Assembly (NCBI GenBank): GCA_014802325.1
Contig: JAAVCK010000010.1
Location: 1 to 64,000 of the forward strand
Origin: Bacteroides sp.
GTDB lineage: Bacteria > Bacteroidota > Bacteroidia > Bacteroidales > Muribaculaceae
DNA length: 64,000 nucleotides
Direction: 5' to 3'
In this document: one piece after another, positions 1-8,483 of the stretch
Numbering within the stretch: the first letter of the stretch is position 1
Layout: each line of letters opens with the position of its first letter
Program-made: the position numbers and the translations under genes
The notes under the pieces: generated by a model
What the model was told of the DNA's origin: nothing
What the model saw: only the letters and a program-made list of their open reading frames with translations
The model's database searches: none

Positions 1-30
1 CGGTACGCTATGTTTGTTCCATGAAGATTG

Positions 31-102
<72 letters not shown>

Positions 103-111
103 AAGAATTGG

Positions 112-184
112 AGCGGAAGACGAGGCTCAAACTCGCGACCCTCAGCTTGGAAGGCTGATGCTCTATCAACTGAGCTACTTCCGC
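112..184 (-). tRNA. tRNA-Gly (TCC)
   Basis: Cloverleaf with a perfect acceptor stem GCGGAAG/CTTCCGC and anticodon stem TCAGC/GCTGA around CTTCCAA (anticodon TCC). The D-loop reads AGTTGATA instead of the usual AGTTGGTA, and the T-loop reads TTTGAGC instead of TTCGAxx. The normal G19-C56 tertiary pair is therefore replaced by A19-U56, a compensated change that suggests the gene is functional. Confidence 0.93.
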
Positions 185-205
185 ATTTCTGCGTAGAGTA
201 TTTTG

Positions 206-288
206 TGGGCGAAGATGGATTCGAACCACCGAAGGTAAAAACCAGCAGATTTACAGTCTGCCCCATTTGGCCACTCTGGTATTCGCCC
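206..288 (-). tRNA. tRNA-Tyr (GTA)
   Basis: Class II tRNA with a long variable arm: acceptor GGGCGAA/TTCGCCC with discriminator A, anticodon stem CAGA/TCTG around CTGTAAA (anticodon GTA), T-loop TTCGAAT. It lies between tRNA-Thr(TGT) and tRNA-Gly in one transcript. Confidence 0.95.
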
Positions 289-342
289 AAAATTTCAATT
301 TCTTTCTTCACGGCTCTCAAGCCGGAATTTTCAGTTAAGTCG

Positions 343-416
343 AGCCTCTTGTCGGATTCGAACCAACGACCCCGAGATTACAAATCACGTGCTCTGGCCA
401 ACTGAGCTAAAGAGGC
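343..416 (-). tRNA. tRNA-Thr (TGT)
   Basis: First tRNA of the cluster in transcription order. Perfect acceptor GCCTCTT/AAGAGGC, anticodon loop TTTGTAA (anticodon TGT), T-arm GTTGG/CCGAC with TTCGAAT. A well-formed Bacteroidota promoter lies about 55 bp upstream. Confidence 0.94.
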
Positions 417-470
417 AATAAGTCGATGTACTCTACTGCTTGTTAGGAGCGTTAGTTCCTTAAAGCGATG

Positions 471-502
471 CAAAGTTAGAGCATTTAATTTAATTGAGCA
501 AA
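471..502 (-). promoter_or_regulatory. Promoter of the tRNA cluster
   Basis: On the minus strand a TTTG (-33) is followed 20 bp later by TAACTTTG (-7), matching the Bacteroidota sigma-ABfr consensus. It is placed to transcribe the four tRNAs and probably the gene beyond the left edge. Confidence 0.8.
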
Positions 503-580
503 CATTTTAACGATTTTTTTGACTAAAAATCTCAACTTTTTATTCGCGTACTTGATAATCAGCACTTTAACTTTTGCGAA

Positions 581-1867
581 TTATTTATCATCATCCACCG
601 GCACACGCACGTGAATCAAGTCAAGGCGCGTAGCGGTGCGCTTTTTGATGGTAAACGAGATGCCGTCGATATCTATAGTGTCGTCCTGGGCAGGCAGCGA
701 ACCGGTCTTATAGAGTATATATCCGGCGAGGGTCTGATATTCGTCGTCCTCGGGAATATCTATACGGTAATCGTCGCGGAGGGTGCGCACTTCTATGCGG
801 CCCGAGAAGTCATACTCACCGGGAGCGGTCTCCACGGCAGTAAAGCTCGTCTTGTCGTGCTCATCCTGAATATCGCCGAAAATTTCCTCCACGAGGTCTT
901 CGAGCGTCACCATACCTGCCGTGCCTCCAAACTCGTCCACCACTATCGCCATAGATCGCTTCTCGGCCAGCAGTCGCTTCATCATGGTAGGGGCAAGAAG
1001 TGTCTCGGGCGCATAGAGCACTTCCTTGATACTCTCCTTCCAGTCATGAGAGGGGTCAAACAGTTCTGACACGTGGATATATCCGAGTATAGTGTCGATA
1101 TCGTCGCGATATATTATGATTTTACTGCGGCCGCTCTGCGTAAAGAGCTGCGATAGACTGGTACGGTCAGTATCGTCTATATCCACGGCCACGAGCTCAT
1201 TGCGGGGCACCATGCAGTCGCGCAGCGGTGTGCGCGAGAAGTCGAGTGCATTGTGAAATATCTTCACCTCGTTTTCCACCGGAGCCACCTTATCAGCCTC
1301 GACCTCGTCGATGGTCTTCTCAAGATAATTGTTGAGTTCGCTTATCGACAAGACACCCATATTCTGCCCCTCGGCTTTGACACCGGCCAGGTGCATCAGC
1401 ACTTTGGAAATCCATGCCGTGAACCACGACACCGGATAAAGTATGATATAGAATATATATACAGGCAGAGCAAACAGCTTGAGCGACGTATAGGGATTGA
1501 TACGAAACACCGACTTGGGTATAAATTCGCCCGTAAAGAGTATGACAAGCGTGGATATGAGCGACTGGAGCGTAAGCACCACGGCCTGATTGTGGCTGAT
1601 ATGAGCCTCAATCCATGGTTCGAGCAGCGCGGCGGCGCCCATACCGTAGATGACAAGCATGATATTGTTGCCCACAAGTATGGTGGAGATAAAGAAATCC
1701 TGCTTTGAATAGTATCGGCCGATGATGCCGTTGATAAGACCGCCGCGGCTCACGTCGAGCCCTATGCGGACGCGGTCAGAGGTAATGAACGCTATCTCCA
1801 TGCCCGAAAACAGGGCGGAGAACACGAGCGAAATCAGCGCTATGACGAGCCATGCGGTGAGGTCCAT
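581..1867 (-). CDS. CNNM/CorC (HlyC-type) transporter-associated membrane protein
   Basis: Predicted inner-membrane protein of 428 aa with the standard order: N-terminal DUF21/CNNM membrane domain (about residues 1-190, opening MDLTAWLVIALISLVF), a CBS pair (about 200-325, with RDCMVPR near its start) and a CorC/HlyC C-terminal domain. The signature VVDEFGGTAGMVTLEDLVEE is present. Relatives are implicated in Mg2+ or Co2+ homeostasis; the substrate cannot be read here. The listed ORF begins at 1939, but its first 24 residues overlap lptC; the internal ATG at 1867 puts DUF21 at the N-terminus and leaves a 22-bp gap. Last gene of the coaX-OMP-lptC operon. Confidence 0.9.
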   Translation of the reverse strand: MDLTAWLVIALISLVFSALFSGMEIAFITSDRVRIGLDVSRGGLINGIIGRYYSKQDFFISTILVGNNIMLVIYGMGAAALLEPWIEAHISHNQAVVLTLQSLISTLVILFTGEFIPKSVFRINPYTSLKLFALPVYIFYIILYPVSWFTAWISKVLMHLAGVKAEGQNMGVLSISELNNYLEKTIDEVEADKVAPVENEVKIFHNALDFSRTPLRDCMVPRNELVAVDIDDTDRTSLSQLFTQSGRSKIIIYRDDIDTILGYIHVSELFDPSHDWKESIKEVLYAPETLLAPTMMKRLLAEKRSMAIVVDEFGGTAGMVTLEDLVEEIFGDIQDEHDKTSFTAVETAPGEYDFSGRIEVRTLRDDYRIDIPEDDEYQTLAGYILYKTGSLPAQDDTIDIDGISFTIKKRTATRLDLIHVRVPVDDDK

Positions 1868-1889
1868 ATGCGAAAAAAATGATGATGCG

Positions 1890-2474
1890 TTATTTGACGG
1901 TATCGCGGCGCTCGGGCGTGCGGTCGGCCGGAGCGGCAAACGATGCCGCGGGGAATATACCCGACACGTCGCGGATGGTATAGCGGGTTAATTGTTCGTC
2001 GGATGTGAATCCGTGGCCTTCGAGGGTCTTGTCGATCCGCTCGATGTGGATAAAAGAGTCGGAATACACCTTGTGCTGCTTCTGATCCCAGAAAAGCTGA
2101 TTGGTGAGAAACTTCTCGCCGGCGGTGTTACTGATTCTTACGTGACCGTCAAGACGCCATAGCTGACGCTCCTTGAAATACGTGGCCGAGTCGGCTCTCA
2201 CGGTAGCCTCCACATCCATGTGGTCGCCGAAGCGCTCAAGCAGCAGCGACTCCGGAAAGCGCCACACGGGCGTAGCGGTCTCGTCGTAGATATACCACAC
2301 CGGGGCAGTGATGCGGAAGCGGGTGATTCCGGAGTCGGAGATAAGGGTCTCGACATTGCGCGTGAGCATGGTGGGCGTATGCTCGACGTCGATGTCGGCC
2401 ATACCCACGGGTTTGTCGTCGCTGCATGCGGCAGCGGCTATGGCTACGAGAAATATCAGCGGCAACCGTCTCAT
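1890..2474 (-). CDS. lptC: LPS export periplasmic/lipoprotein component LptC
   Basis: 194 aa. A short hydrophobic N-terminus ends in a lipobox-like AAAAC, followed by an LptC-type beta-jellyroll region with recognisable blocks such as PVWRFPE and LTNQLFWDQKQHKVYSD. LptC bridges LptB2FG to LptA in moving LPS or lipooligosaccharide to the outer membrane. It starts 10 bp after the outer-membrane protein gene and ends 22 bp before the CNNM gene, so the three are probably cotranscribed, an arrangement common in Bacteroidales. The low-complexity C-terminal tail (PADRTPERRD) is not part of the conserved fold. Confidence 0.85.
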   Translation of the reverse strand: MRRLPLIFLVAIAAAACSDDKPVGMADIDVEHTPTMLTRNVETLISDSGITRFRITAPVWYIYDETATPVWRFPESLLLERFGDHMDVEATVRADSATYFKERQLWRLDGHVRISNTAGEKFLTNQLFWDQKQHKVYSDSFIHIERIDKTLEGHGFTSDEQLTRYTIRDVSGIFPAASFAAPADRTPERRDTVK

Positions 2475-2484
2475 CTGTCAGGTG

Positions 2485-3717
2485 TCAGCGGATCTTGCTC
2501 TGGAAGAACCAGAGCTGGTTGAATGTGATACCGAGAGTGATATTGTAGTAATTTTCCTTAAGCAGAGCCTGAGGGTAAGCCTGACGGTGTATGTATTCAA
2601 ATCCGAGGTTAATCACCGTCTTGGAGCTGATGGCGGGAAAACCGAAACCGCACGACACGCCGAAATCGCGCACATGGTTATCGTTGACCATTATATAGTC
2701 GCGGTTATAATATCCGCCCAGACGGTAGGCTGTGCGCTTGAAGAAACCGCCTCGGGGATCGGGAGTGTATGATGCTCCGAGCGCCAGACGATAGCGGTCG
2801 TCAAATTTGGTGGAGGTGAAGCTGTCAAATCCCTTGAACTTAGCGTCGGCCCAGTTCTGATAGGTGAAGTCAGCCTCGACGGTGACGGAGTTTTTATAGT
2901 TCCACGCGATGCCGGCGCCATAGGTCGACGGGAGAGAATAGTTGCCCTTGAGCGAGTGTTCGTCCTGACGGGTAGTCTCCGTGTCGGCCGACGTATCGTA
3001 TTTCTGCACGAAAGTGTTGCCGAGCAGAGTCTTCTCGGGTGCGTATGTAAATCCGAGTGTGAGCGAATTATTGCGGTTGAACGGTATAGTATACTGTATA
3101 CCGGCGTCAAAATGGAAGTCCTGCACCTCCATCACCTGCTCGAAGAGCGATGTGCTGCCCTGAGTGGTGGTGGCGTATACATCATTGTAGACATTACCGA
3201 AGAGATACGAGAAGTTGAAACCGATGCGGAAGTTTTTGAACGGCGTGGCTCCAACTCCCAGATACAGCTGATTAAATCCGCCGTTGCCCTGATGTGATGA
3301 AGCGCCGTTGGAAATCTCGTTGCCGAACGAATATCCTACCGACGAGAACGGCACCATACCTATCGACATGCCCAGCCAGCGGGTGACGGGAAAAGCCATA
3401 GTGATATAATCGAGTCCGCCGCCGTAGTCGCTGCGTGAGCCATCGGCATCGTTCTGATTGATAATCGTGAAATCCAGACCCATATCGAAGAGAAATGTGA
3501 GCGAGTCAGTAGCGTCATAAGATGCTGGGTTCATCACATTGACCTGGCGGCCGGTGTGCATGGCGTAGCCCACCCCGCCCATCTGGCGCTGAGCCAGCGT
3601 GGAGTTGTCGCGCAACTGTCCGTAACCGAACATCGAGTAAGGGCTATTGATCTGAGCCGACACCGGCAGGATTACCGCGAGGAGGGCGGCGAATAAAGCA
3701 AGCTTAAATATTTTCAT
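2485..3717 (-). CDS. Predicted outer-membrane beta-barrel protein
   Basis: 410 aa with a signal peptide (MKIFKLALFAALLAVILPVSA, cut near SAQ). The mature protein begins NSPYSMFGYG, typical of a Bacteroidota family of barrels distantly resembling OmpP1/FadL. It has many alternating aromatic/hydrophobic strands and ends ...YYNITLGITFNQLWFF, a plausible final barrel strand. Its start overlaps the end of coaX by 14 bp and lptC follows 10 bp later. The neighbourhood suggests an envelope role, but the substrate is unknown. Confidence 0.75.
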   Translation of the reverse strand: MKIFKLALFAALLAVILPVSAQINSPYSMFGYGQLRDNSTLAQRQMGGVGYAMHTGRQVNVMNPASYDATDSLTFLFDMGLDFTIINQNDADGSRSDYGGGLDYITMAFPVTRWLGMSIGMVPFSSVGYSFGNEISNGASSHQGNGGFNQLYLGVGATPFKNFRIGFNFSYLFGNVYNDVYATTTQGSTSLFEQVMEVQDFHFDAGIQYTIPFNRNNSLTLGFTYAPEKTLLGNTFVQKYDTSADTETTRQDEHSLKGNYSLPSTYGAGIAWNYKNSVTVEADFTYQNWADAKFKGFDSFTSTKFDDRYRLALGASYTPDPRGGFFKRTAYRLGGYYNRDYIMVNDNHVRDFGVSCGFGFPAISSKTVINLGFEYIHRQAYPQALLKENYYNITLGITFNQLWFFQSKIR

Positions 3718-4456
3718 TATATCGTAGTATTCTATATAGACCGTTATCTACCAAGTGAGGCTCGGCCACTACATGGCAGTGACTGAGATATGGGGCGAGG
3801 AGGTGTCCGCGTCCGCCCGTGAGCACCACTGCCGCATCACTTCCGGCGGCCACATGGCTGCGGAAGTAGTCCACGGCTCCGGCCATCGACAGCAGACATC
3901 CTGTAAGTATGGCCGAGGGGGTATCGGTGCCGTAAATGGCGGGGGGTGTGACCGGCTCGGAGGGGGCGGTGACGAGCGGCAGGCGCGCCGTGAAGCGGTG
4001 GAGCGACTGAAGCTGCATGTCGAGTCCGGGGGCTATATTACCGCCGCGAAATGTGCCTCGGGAGTCGAGATAGTCGATGGTGATGGCCGTCCCGGCATCC
4101 ACTACCACCGCGTCGCGGTGGGGCAAGAGGTCTGCCGCCCCCACTGCGGCAGCTATACGATCCACTCCGAGGGTGGAGGGTGAAGCGTAGTCCACAGCGA
4201 TAGGCACAGGAGTGAAAGGAGTCATCTCTATCACCAGGTCGGCCAGCGGGCGCAGCGAGTCAGCCAGCGCGGTGTCATATCCGGCCACCGAAGCCATGAT
4301 GATGCCGGCCATACGGCGCCCTCCGGTAAAAGCGGACACCACTTCAGGCGTAACCGCAGGTGCGGTCTGAGTGGCTACGACCCGGCTATCGCCGTTGCGC
4401 AGCGACATTTTTGCTACCGAATTGCCGTGGTCGATGGTGAGATATAACTTTTTCAC
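3704..4456 (-). CDS. coaX: Type III pantothenate kinase
   Basis: 250 aa. Phosphorylates pantothenate, the first step of CoA synthesis. The ATP/phosphate motifs of the ASKHA fold are visible: DHGNSVAKMSL near the N-terminus, LGVDRIAAAVGA in the middle and DAGTAITIDYL for the second phosphate loop. The track ORF starts at a TTG (4477), but that TTG is the end of a TAACTTTG promoter box and so probably lies upstream of the transcript start. The GTG at 4456 gives (V/M)KKLYLTIDHG, the normal family N-terminus. First gene of the coaX-OMP-lptC-CNNM operon. Confidence 0.88.
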   Translation of the reverse strand: MKKLYLTIDHGNSVAKMSLRNGDSRVVATQTAPAVTPEVVSAFTGGRRMAGIIMASVAGYDTALADSLRPLADLVIEMTPFTPVPIAVDYASPSTLGVDRIAAAVGAADLLPHRDAVVVDAGTAITIDYLDSRGTFRGGNIAPGLDMQLQSLHRFTARLPLVTAPSEPVTPPAIYGTDTPSAILTGCLLSMAGAVDYFRSHVAAGSDAAVVLTGGRGHLLAPYLSHCHVVAEPHLVDNGLYRILRYNENI

Positions 4457-4474
4457 AACTTTATAATCAAGCGG

Positions 4475-4482
4475 CAAAGTTA
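4475..4482 (-). promoter_or_regulatory. -7 box of the coaX operon promoter
   Basis: TAACTTTG on the minus strand, about 18 bp before the GTG start of coaX. No good -33 TTTG is seen. The spacing implies a very short 5' leader. Confidence 0.5.
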
Positions 4483-4526
4483 CGAATTTGCAGCCGAGTA
4501 TGCGAACGGGCGAAAAGTTTTAACAT

Positions 4527-4901
4527 TTATTTCGACTCGCGGGAGCGCATTCGCGGTATCATCACCGATGTATATATCTGAAGTGCTCCTCCGGCAAGGG
4601 TAAACGCAAGCCAGTCAGTAGAGCTGCCTCCGCTGATGAACAGAAACACGGCGGCTGCGACGAAAAAGAGTCCGCAAAACACATCGAGGCGATACAGACG
4701 CTTCAGTCTGAGCGAGGCTCCCTCGGGCACCGGAGTGAACACTTTACCTACAAGCACCAGCGCGGCACCCACGGCATATACTATGCGCGACACCGACACG
4801 GCCGCATGCAGCAGCGGCATGGCAGCCGCCACCATTACAATAATAAGCCCGGCAGTGGCTACGGCCGGGGCAAGGGTGGATTTATTCAAAAATGTAGACA
4901 T
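4527..4901 (-). CDS. Small four-TM membrane protein
   Basis: 124 aa from the ATG at 4901 (MSTFLNKS). Four hydrophobic stretches are visible (around APAVATAGLIIVMV, SRIVYAVGAALVLVG, DVFCGLFFVAAAVFLFI and FTLAGGALQIYTSV), so it is probably an integral inner-membrane protein. No catalytic motif is recognised. The start overlaps the end of the DivIC-like gene by 20 bp, which suggests translational coupling. The longer track ORF (to 4934) would extend further into that gene. Confidence 0.65.
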   Translation of the reverse strand: MSTFLNKSTLAPAVATAGLIIVMVAAAMPLLHAAVSVSRIVYAVGAALVLVGKVFTPVPEGASLRLKRLYRLDVFCGLFFVAAAVFLFISGGSSTDWLAFTLAGGALQIYTSVMIPRMRSRESK

Positions 4902-5172
4902 CTTCGTTGGGGTGTTGCATATGATGCTGCTCACGCACTATCCGTTCCATAGTCTCGCGGTCAGTGTCGAGCGACGCATTGAGTCGGCGGTAATAATTGA
5001 GTGTATCGAGTTCGTGGCGTATCTCGGTAGTGAGGCGATCTATCTCCTTTTCAGCCTCGTAGGTTTCCACCACCGAGTTATCGTTGAAAAACATCACGAA
5101 GGCGGCCACGGCTATCGCTCCCAGTAATGTAAACGATATGTAGCGGTGGCACCAGGCCATAAATCTTTCCAT
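4882..5172 (-). CDS. Septum-formation initiator, FtsB/DivIC family
   Basis: 96 aa from the ATG at 5172 (MERFMAWCHRYISF). A single TM segment (about residues 12-30) is followed by a coiled-coil stretch rich in E, R and L (EAEKEIDRLTTEIRHELDTL), then the family-like tail ending EDVYIFE. In this family the protein bridges FtsL and FtsQ in the divisome. It lies 35 bp after wecB. The track ORF extends 23 codons upstream into non-family sequence, so the internal ATG is preferred. Confidence 0.8.
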   Translation of the reverse strand: MERFMAWCHRYISFTLLGAIAVAAFVMFFNDNSVVETYEAEKEIDRLTTEIRHELDTLNYYRRLNASLDTDRETMERIVREQHHMQHPNEDVYIFE

Positions 5173-5207
5173 AGCAGCGTGAGATGTGAGTGGATGTAAT
5201 AACAGGG

Positions 5208-6362
5208 TTAACGTGCAAGAGCGTCGGCTATACGGCCGCAAGCCTTACCATCGCCATAAGGATTGACAGCCTGAGCCATAGAGGTGTAAAGGGCATTGTC
5301 GTCAAGCAGGGCCTGAAGATTTTCCACTATGGCCTCGCGTGATGTACCTACAAGCTTCACCGTCCCTGCTTCGAGAGCCTCCGGACGCTCGGTCGTATCG
5401 CGCATCACGAGCACCGGCTTGCCAAGGCCGGGAGCTTCTTCCTGTATACCGCCGCTGTCGGTGAGTATTACGGAAGCCTTTTCCATCAGATAGACGAATT
5501 TCAGATATTCGAGCGGCTCGATGAAGAATATATTGGGATACGCTTTGAGATCGCTGCCAAACACTTCGGCTATCGGGCGGCGCACGTTGGGATTAAGGTG
5601 CATCGGATACACGAAGTCAACTTCGGGATTAGCCTCGGCCAACTGACGGATAGCGGTGCAGATATTGATAAATCCTTCGCCGAAGTTCTCACGGCGGTGA
5701 CCGGTGATGAGCACCAGACGGCGACCCGACGCGAGGCGGTCAGTATCATAGCCGTCGGCCACTATCTGCTCGTGGAGTGTGGCGCGGAGCTGCGGATCGG
5801 CCTTTATCTTGTCGACCACCATGTAGAGAGCGTCGATTACGGTGTTGCCTGTCACGGTGATAGACTCGGGCGCTACACGCTCCGACAGTAGATTTGATTC
5901 CGATAGCGGTGTAGGCGCGAAGTTATATGTGGCGATGCGCGAAGTGAGCTGACGATTGATTTCTTCAGGCCAGGGAGAGTATATATTATATGTACGGAGT
6001 CCGGCCTCCACATGTCCTACAGGTATCTGACGGTAAAATGCCGCCAGAGCGGCAGCCGTAGAGGTAGTGGTGTCGCCGTGTACGAGCACCACGTCGGGCT
6101 TCTCGGCATCGAGTACGTCGCGCATGCCGGTGAGCACTCGGGCGGTCACGTCATAAAGATCCTGACCGGGCTTCATGATATTGAGGTCGTGGTGGGGAGT
6201 GATATCAAATATCTCAAGCACCTGGTCGAGCATCTCGCGGTGCTGACCGGTCACGGTGACTATAGTCTCAAACTCGGTATCGCGGCTTTGCAGATGCTTC
6301 ACCAGAGGCGCCATCTTTATAGCCTCGGGGCGCGTACCGAACACGAGCATGATTTTTTTCAT
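5208..6362 (-). CDS. wecB: UDP-N-acetylglucosamine 2-epimerase (non-hydrolysing)
   Basis: 384 aa. Interconverts UDP-GlcNAc and UDP-ManNAc. Family blocks in order: FGTRPEAIKMAPLV at the N-terminus, TGQHREMLDQVLEIF, HVEAGLRT, GHRRENFGEGF, and LTDSGGIQEEAPGLGKPVLV followed by RDTTERPE near the C-terminus. The ATG at 6362 (MKKIMLVFGTRP) is preferred over the 24-residue upstream extension. It lies 40 bp after wecG and 35 bp before the DivIC-like gene. With wecC it would supply UDP-ManNAcA for a surface glycan. Confidence 0.93.
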   Translation of the reverse strand: MKKIMLVFGTRPEAIKMAPLVKHLQSRDTEFETIVTVTGQHREMLDQVLEIFDITPHHDLNIMKPGQDLYDVTARVLTGMRDVLDAEKPDVVLVHGDTTTSTAAALAAFYRQIPVGHVEAGLRTYNIYSPWPEEINRQLTSRIATYNFAPTPLSESNLLSERVAPESITVTGNTVIDALYMVVDKIKADPQLRATLHEQIVADGYDTDRLASGRRLVLITGHRRENFGEGFINICTAIRQLAEANPEVDFVYPMHLNPNVRRPIAEVFGSDLKAYPNIFFIEPLEYLKFVYLMEKASVILTDSGGIQEEAPGLGKPVLVMRDTTERPEALEAGTVKLVGTSREAIVENLQALLDDNALYTSMAQAVNPYGDGKACGRIADALAR

Positions 6363-6402
6363 TCTGTAGGATGTATGATGCTTGGTATGAGAGGATAATG
6401 AG

Positions 6403-7119
6403 TTAGAGCTGCCCTGTGTAGAGCTTAAACGCATAGAGCAGATACGACTTCAGGCGCGGCAGACGCATGGGCGTGGCATAAAACCGGTAGAGAAATTCCA
6501 GATTGTGATTTCGCCACCACCGGGGAGCACGCTGTTGCCGGCCGGTGAATACATCGAAGCTGCCTCCGAGTCCCTGATAGATAGCGGCCGGATGTCGGCG
6601 CTTCATGTCGGCCATCAGTATCTCCTGACGTGGTGAACCCATGGCCACAAAAACCACATCGGGAGCCGTAGCGGCCACGTCGTCGATCAGAGCCGTGCGC
6701 TCGGCATCGTCGGCGATAAATCCGTCGCGATAGCCTTTTACACTTATGTCGGGATACATGTCGCGCAGTTTTTCCACCACCTGGTCCACCACTCCGGGCT
6801 TTCCACCCACGAAATAGAACGACTTGCTGTCGTGGAATCGGTCGATAATCTTGAGCCACAGCTCGCAGCCGGGTATTCTGACTGCCTCGGCGTGGCCCTT
6901 GAGGTGCAGACCCTTGACAGCTCCGGCGCCGTCGCAATAGCCTATGTTGTCGTTGATAATCTCCACCAACTGCGGACCGGCATTGACCACCTTCTCGGCA
7001 TTTACAGCCACGAGTATGGCAGGATGGGCATCCACGTAGTCAATCAGCGCCTCGGGCGAGGTGAAGTTGAACACGTTGATACCTTTCAGTGCTACTGATG
7101 TGAGTGACGGTTCGGGCAT
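6403..7119 (-). CDS. wecG: WecG/TagA/CpsF family glycosyltransferase (GT26)
   Basis: 238 aa. GT26 enzymes transfer ManNAc or ManNAcA to a lipid-linked GlcNAc acceptor on the cytoplasmic face of the membrane. Visible blocks are YCDGAGAVKG near residue 60, FYFVGGKPGV, FVAMGSPRQEILM and GGSFDVFTGRQQRAPRWWR followed by NLEFLYR. The position between wecC and wecB suggests ManNAcA as donor sugar, but the sequence alone cannot separate the WecG and TagA specificities. Confidence 0.85.
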   Translation of the reverse strand: MPEPSLTSVALKGINVFNFTSPEALIDYVDAHPAILVAVNAEKVVNAGPQLVEIINDNIGYCDGAGAVKGLHLKGHAEAVRIPGCELWLKIIDRFHDSKSFYFVGGKPGVVDQVVEKLRDMYPDISVKGYRDGFIADDAERTALIDDVAATAPDVVFVAMGSPRQEILMADMKRRHPAAIYQGLGGSFDVFTGRQQRAPRWWRNHNLEFLYRFYATPMRLPRLKSYLLYAFKLYTGQL

Positions 7120-7130
7120 GCGGAAATATA

Positions 7131-7150
7131 GTTACTCTACAAGGAGTAAC
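7131..7150 (-). other. Short hairpin upstream of wecG
   Basis: GTTACTC and GAGTAAC are perfect complements separated by 6 nt, in the 69-bp wecC-wecG gap. It could modulate wecG translation or be a processing site; no U-tract follows. Confidence 0.4.
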
Positions 7151-7188
7151 GTCGGCTCGCCCGAAATATTGTAAAAAGGCGTTTATAT

Positions 7189-8406
7189 TTATGCTTTACC
7201 GTCGAAAAGGCCGCAGAAATCGAGTATCACCTTGCCGCTGCCGGCTGCGGACAGAGACTTGAACGGAGTGTGGCCGGTAAGAAACGCCACAATGTCGGCG
7301 CTCTCGAATGCCGAGGTCGCCTCGGCCAGTTCAAATTCGGGATGAGTGGGTATATTGGGTTCCACCACCAGAAATTCGGCGTCGGCTGCTGCACGGTTGA
7401 TCACATCGGCGGCTATCTCGGCCGCGGGCGACTCGCGCAGGTCGTCGATATCAGGCTTAAATGCCAGTCCCATCAGCGCCACGCGGGGATTGCGGCCGTG
7501 GTCGACACGGAAACGAAGTATGGCATTGACTATCTTCTCGGCGCTCCACTCGGCCTTGTAGTTGTTGATCGAACGGGCGTCGGCTATCAGGCGCGACTCT
7601 TCGGGATAAGCAGCCGTGATGAAGTAGGGATCGACTGCTATGCAGTGGCCACCCACTCCGCATCCGGGGCGGAGTATATTGACACGCGGATGCTTATTGG
7701 CCAGTGCTATAAGCTCCCACACATTTATACCGGCTCGGTCGCAGATAAGCGACAGCTCGTTGGCAAATGCGATCTGCACGTCGCGCGACGAGTTTTCAGT
7801 GAGTTTGCACATCTCGGCCGTGCGGGCGTTGGTGGCATGAAGGTCGCCCTTCACGAAGTGGCGGTAGAATTCTTTGGCCGCTTCGGTTGATTCGGCATCG
7901 ATACCGCCTATCACGCGGTCGTTATGCACAAGTTCATATATCACATTGCCGGGCAGCACGCGCTCGGGGCAGTAGGCTATCGAAATTTTACCTTTGAGCT
8001 CGGGGCGGAGCGAGAATATCAGCTCGGCCATCTGCTCGGTGGTGCCTACGGGCGAAGTGGACTCTATGACGAATAGATTGCCTTCGCGCAGGAAAGGTAT
8101 GACGCTGCGTGTGGCCGCTTCCACATACGAGATGTCGGGGAGATGGTCACCCTTGAACGGCGTGGGAACCACGATAAAAAATGCGTCGGCCTGAGCCGGA
8201 GTGGTATCCGCGCGGAAAGTGCCGGCTGCAAGCACCTCGCGCAGGAGGTCTTCCATACCGGGCTCTATGATGTGGAGATGACCCGCATTGGTCTGCTCGA
8301 CGACGGCAGGATTAATGTCAACGCCGAGAACGTTTACACCGTGGCGGGCGGCTATGATGGCGGTGGGCAGTCCGATATAGCCCAGTCCTATAAAGCAAGC
8401 GTTCAT
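7189..8406 (-). CDS. wecC: UDP-N-acetyl-D-mannosamine dehydrogenase
   Basis: 405 aa. Oxidises UDP-ManNAc to UDP-ManNAcA with two NAD+. An N-terminal Rossmann motif (IGLGYIGLPTAIIAARHG) is followed by the catalytic-cysteine block RPGCGVGGHCIAVDPYFI (about residue 255) and a C-terminal UDP-binding domain. First gene of wecC-wecG-wecB. A minus-strand TAACTTTG box about 20 bp upstream (8426-8433) marks the likely promoter. Confidence 0.92.
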   Translation of the reverse strand: MNACFIGLGYIGLPTAIIAARHGVNVLGVDINPAVVEQTNAGHLHIIEPGMEDLLREVLAAGTFRADTTPAQADAFFIVVPTPFKGDHLPDISYVEAATRSVIPFLREGNLFVIESTSPVGTTEQMAELIFSLRPELKGKISIAYCPERVLPGNVIYELVHNDRVIGGIDAESTEAAKEFYRHFVKGDLHATNARTAEMCKLTENSSRDVQIAFANELSLICDRAGINVWELIALANKHPRVNILRPGCGVGGHCIAVDPYFITAAYPEESRLIADARSINNYKAEWSAEKIVNAILRFRVDHGRNPRVALMGLAFKPDIDDLRESPAAEIAADVINRAAADAEFLVVEPNIPTHPEFELAEATSAFESADIVAFLTGHTPFKSLSAAGSGKVILDFCGLFDGKA

Positions 8407-8425
8407 TTTTTCAGATTAAGTTGCG

Positions 8426-8433
8426 CAAAGTTA
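8426..8433 (-). promoter_or_regulatory. -7 box of the wec operon
   Basis: TAACTTTG on the minus strand 20 bp before the wecC ATG. No convincing -33 element at standard spacing. Confidence 0.5.
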
Positions 8434-8483
8434 CGAAATAAATACCAAACTTTTATCCATCTGCGCCAATTTCTTGGATTTAT

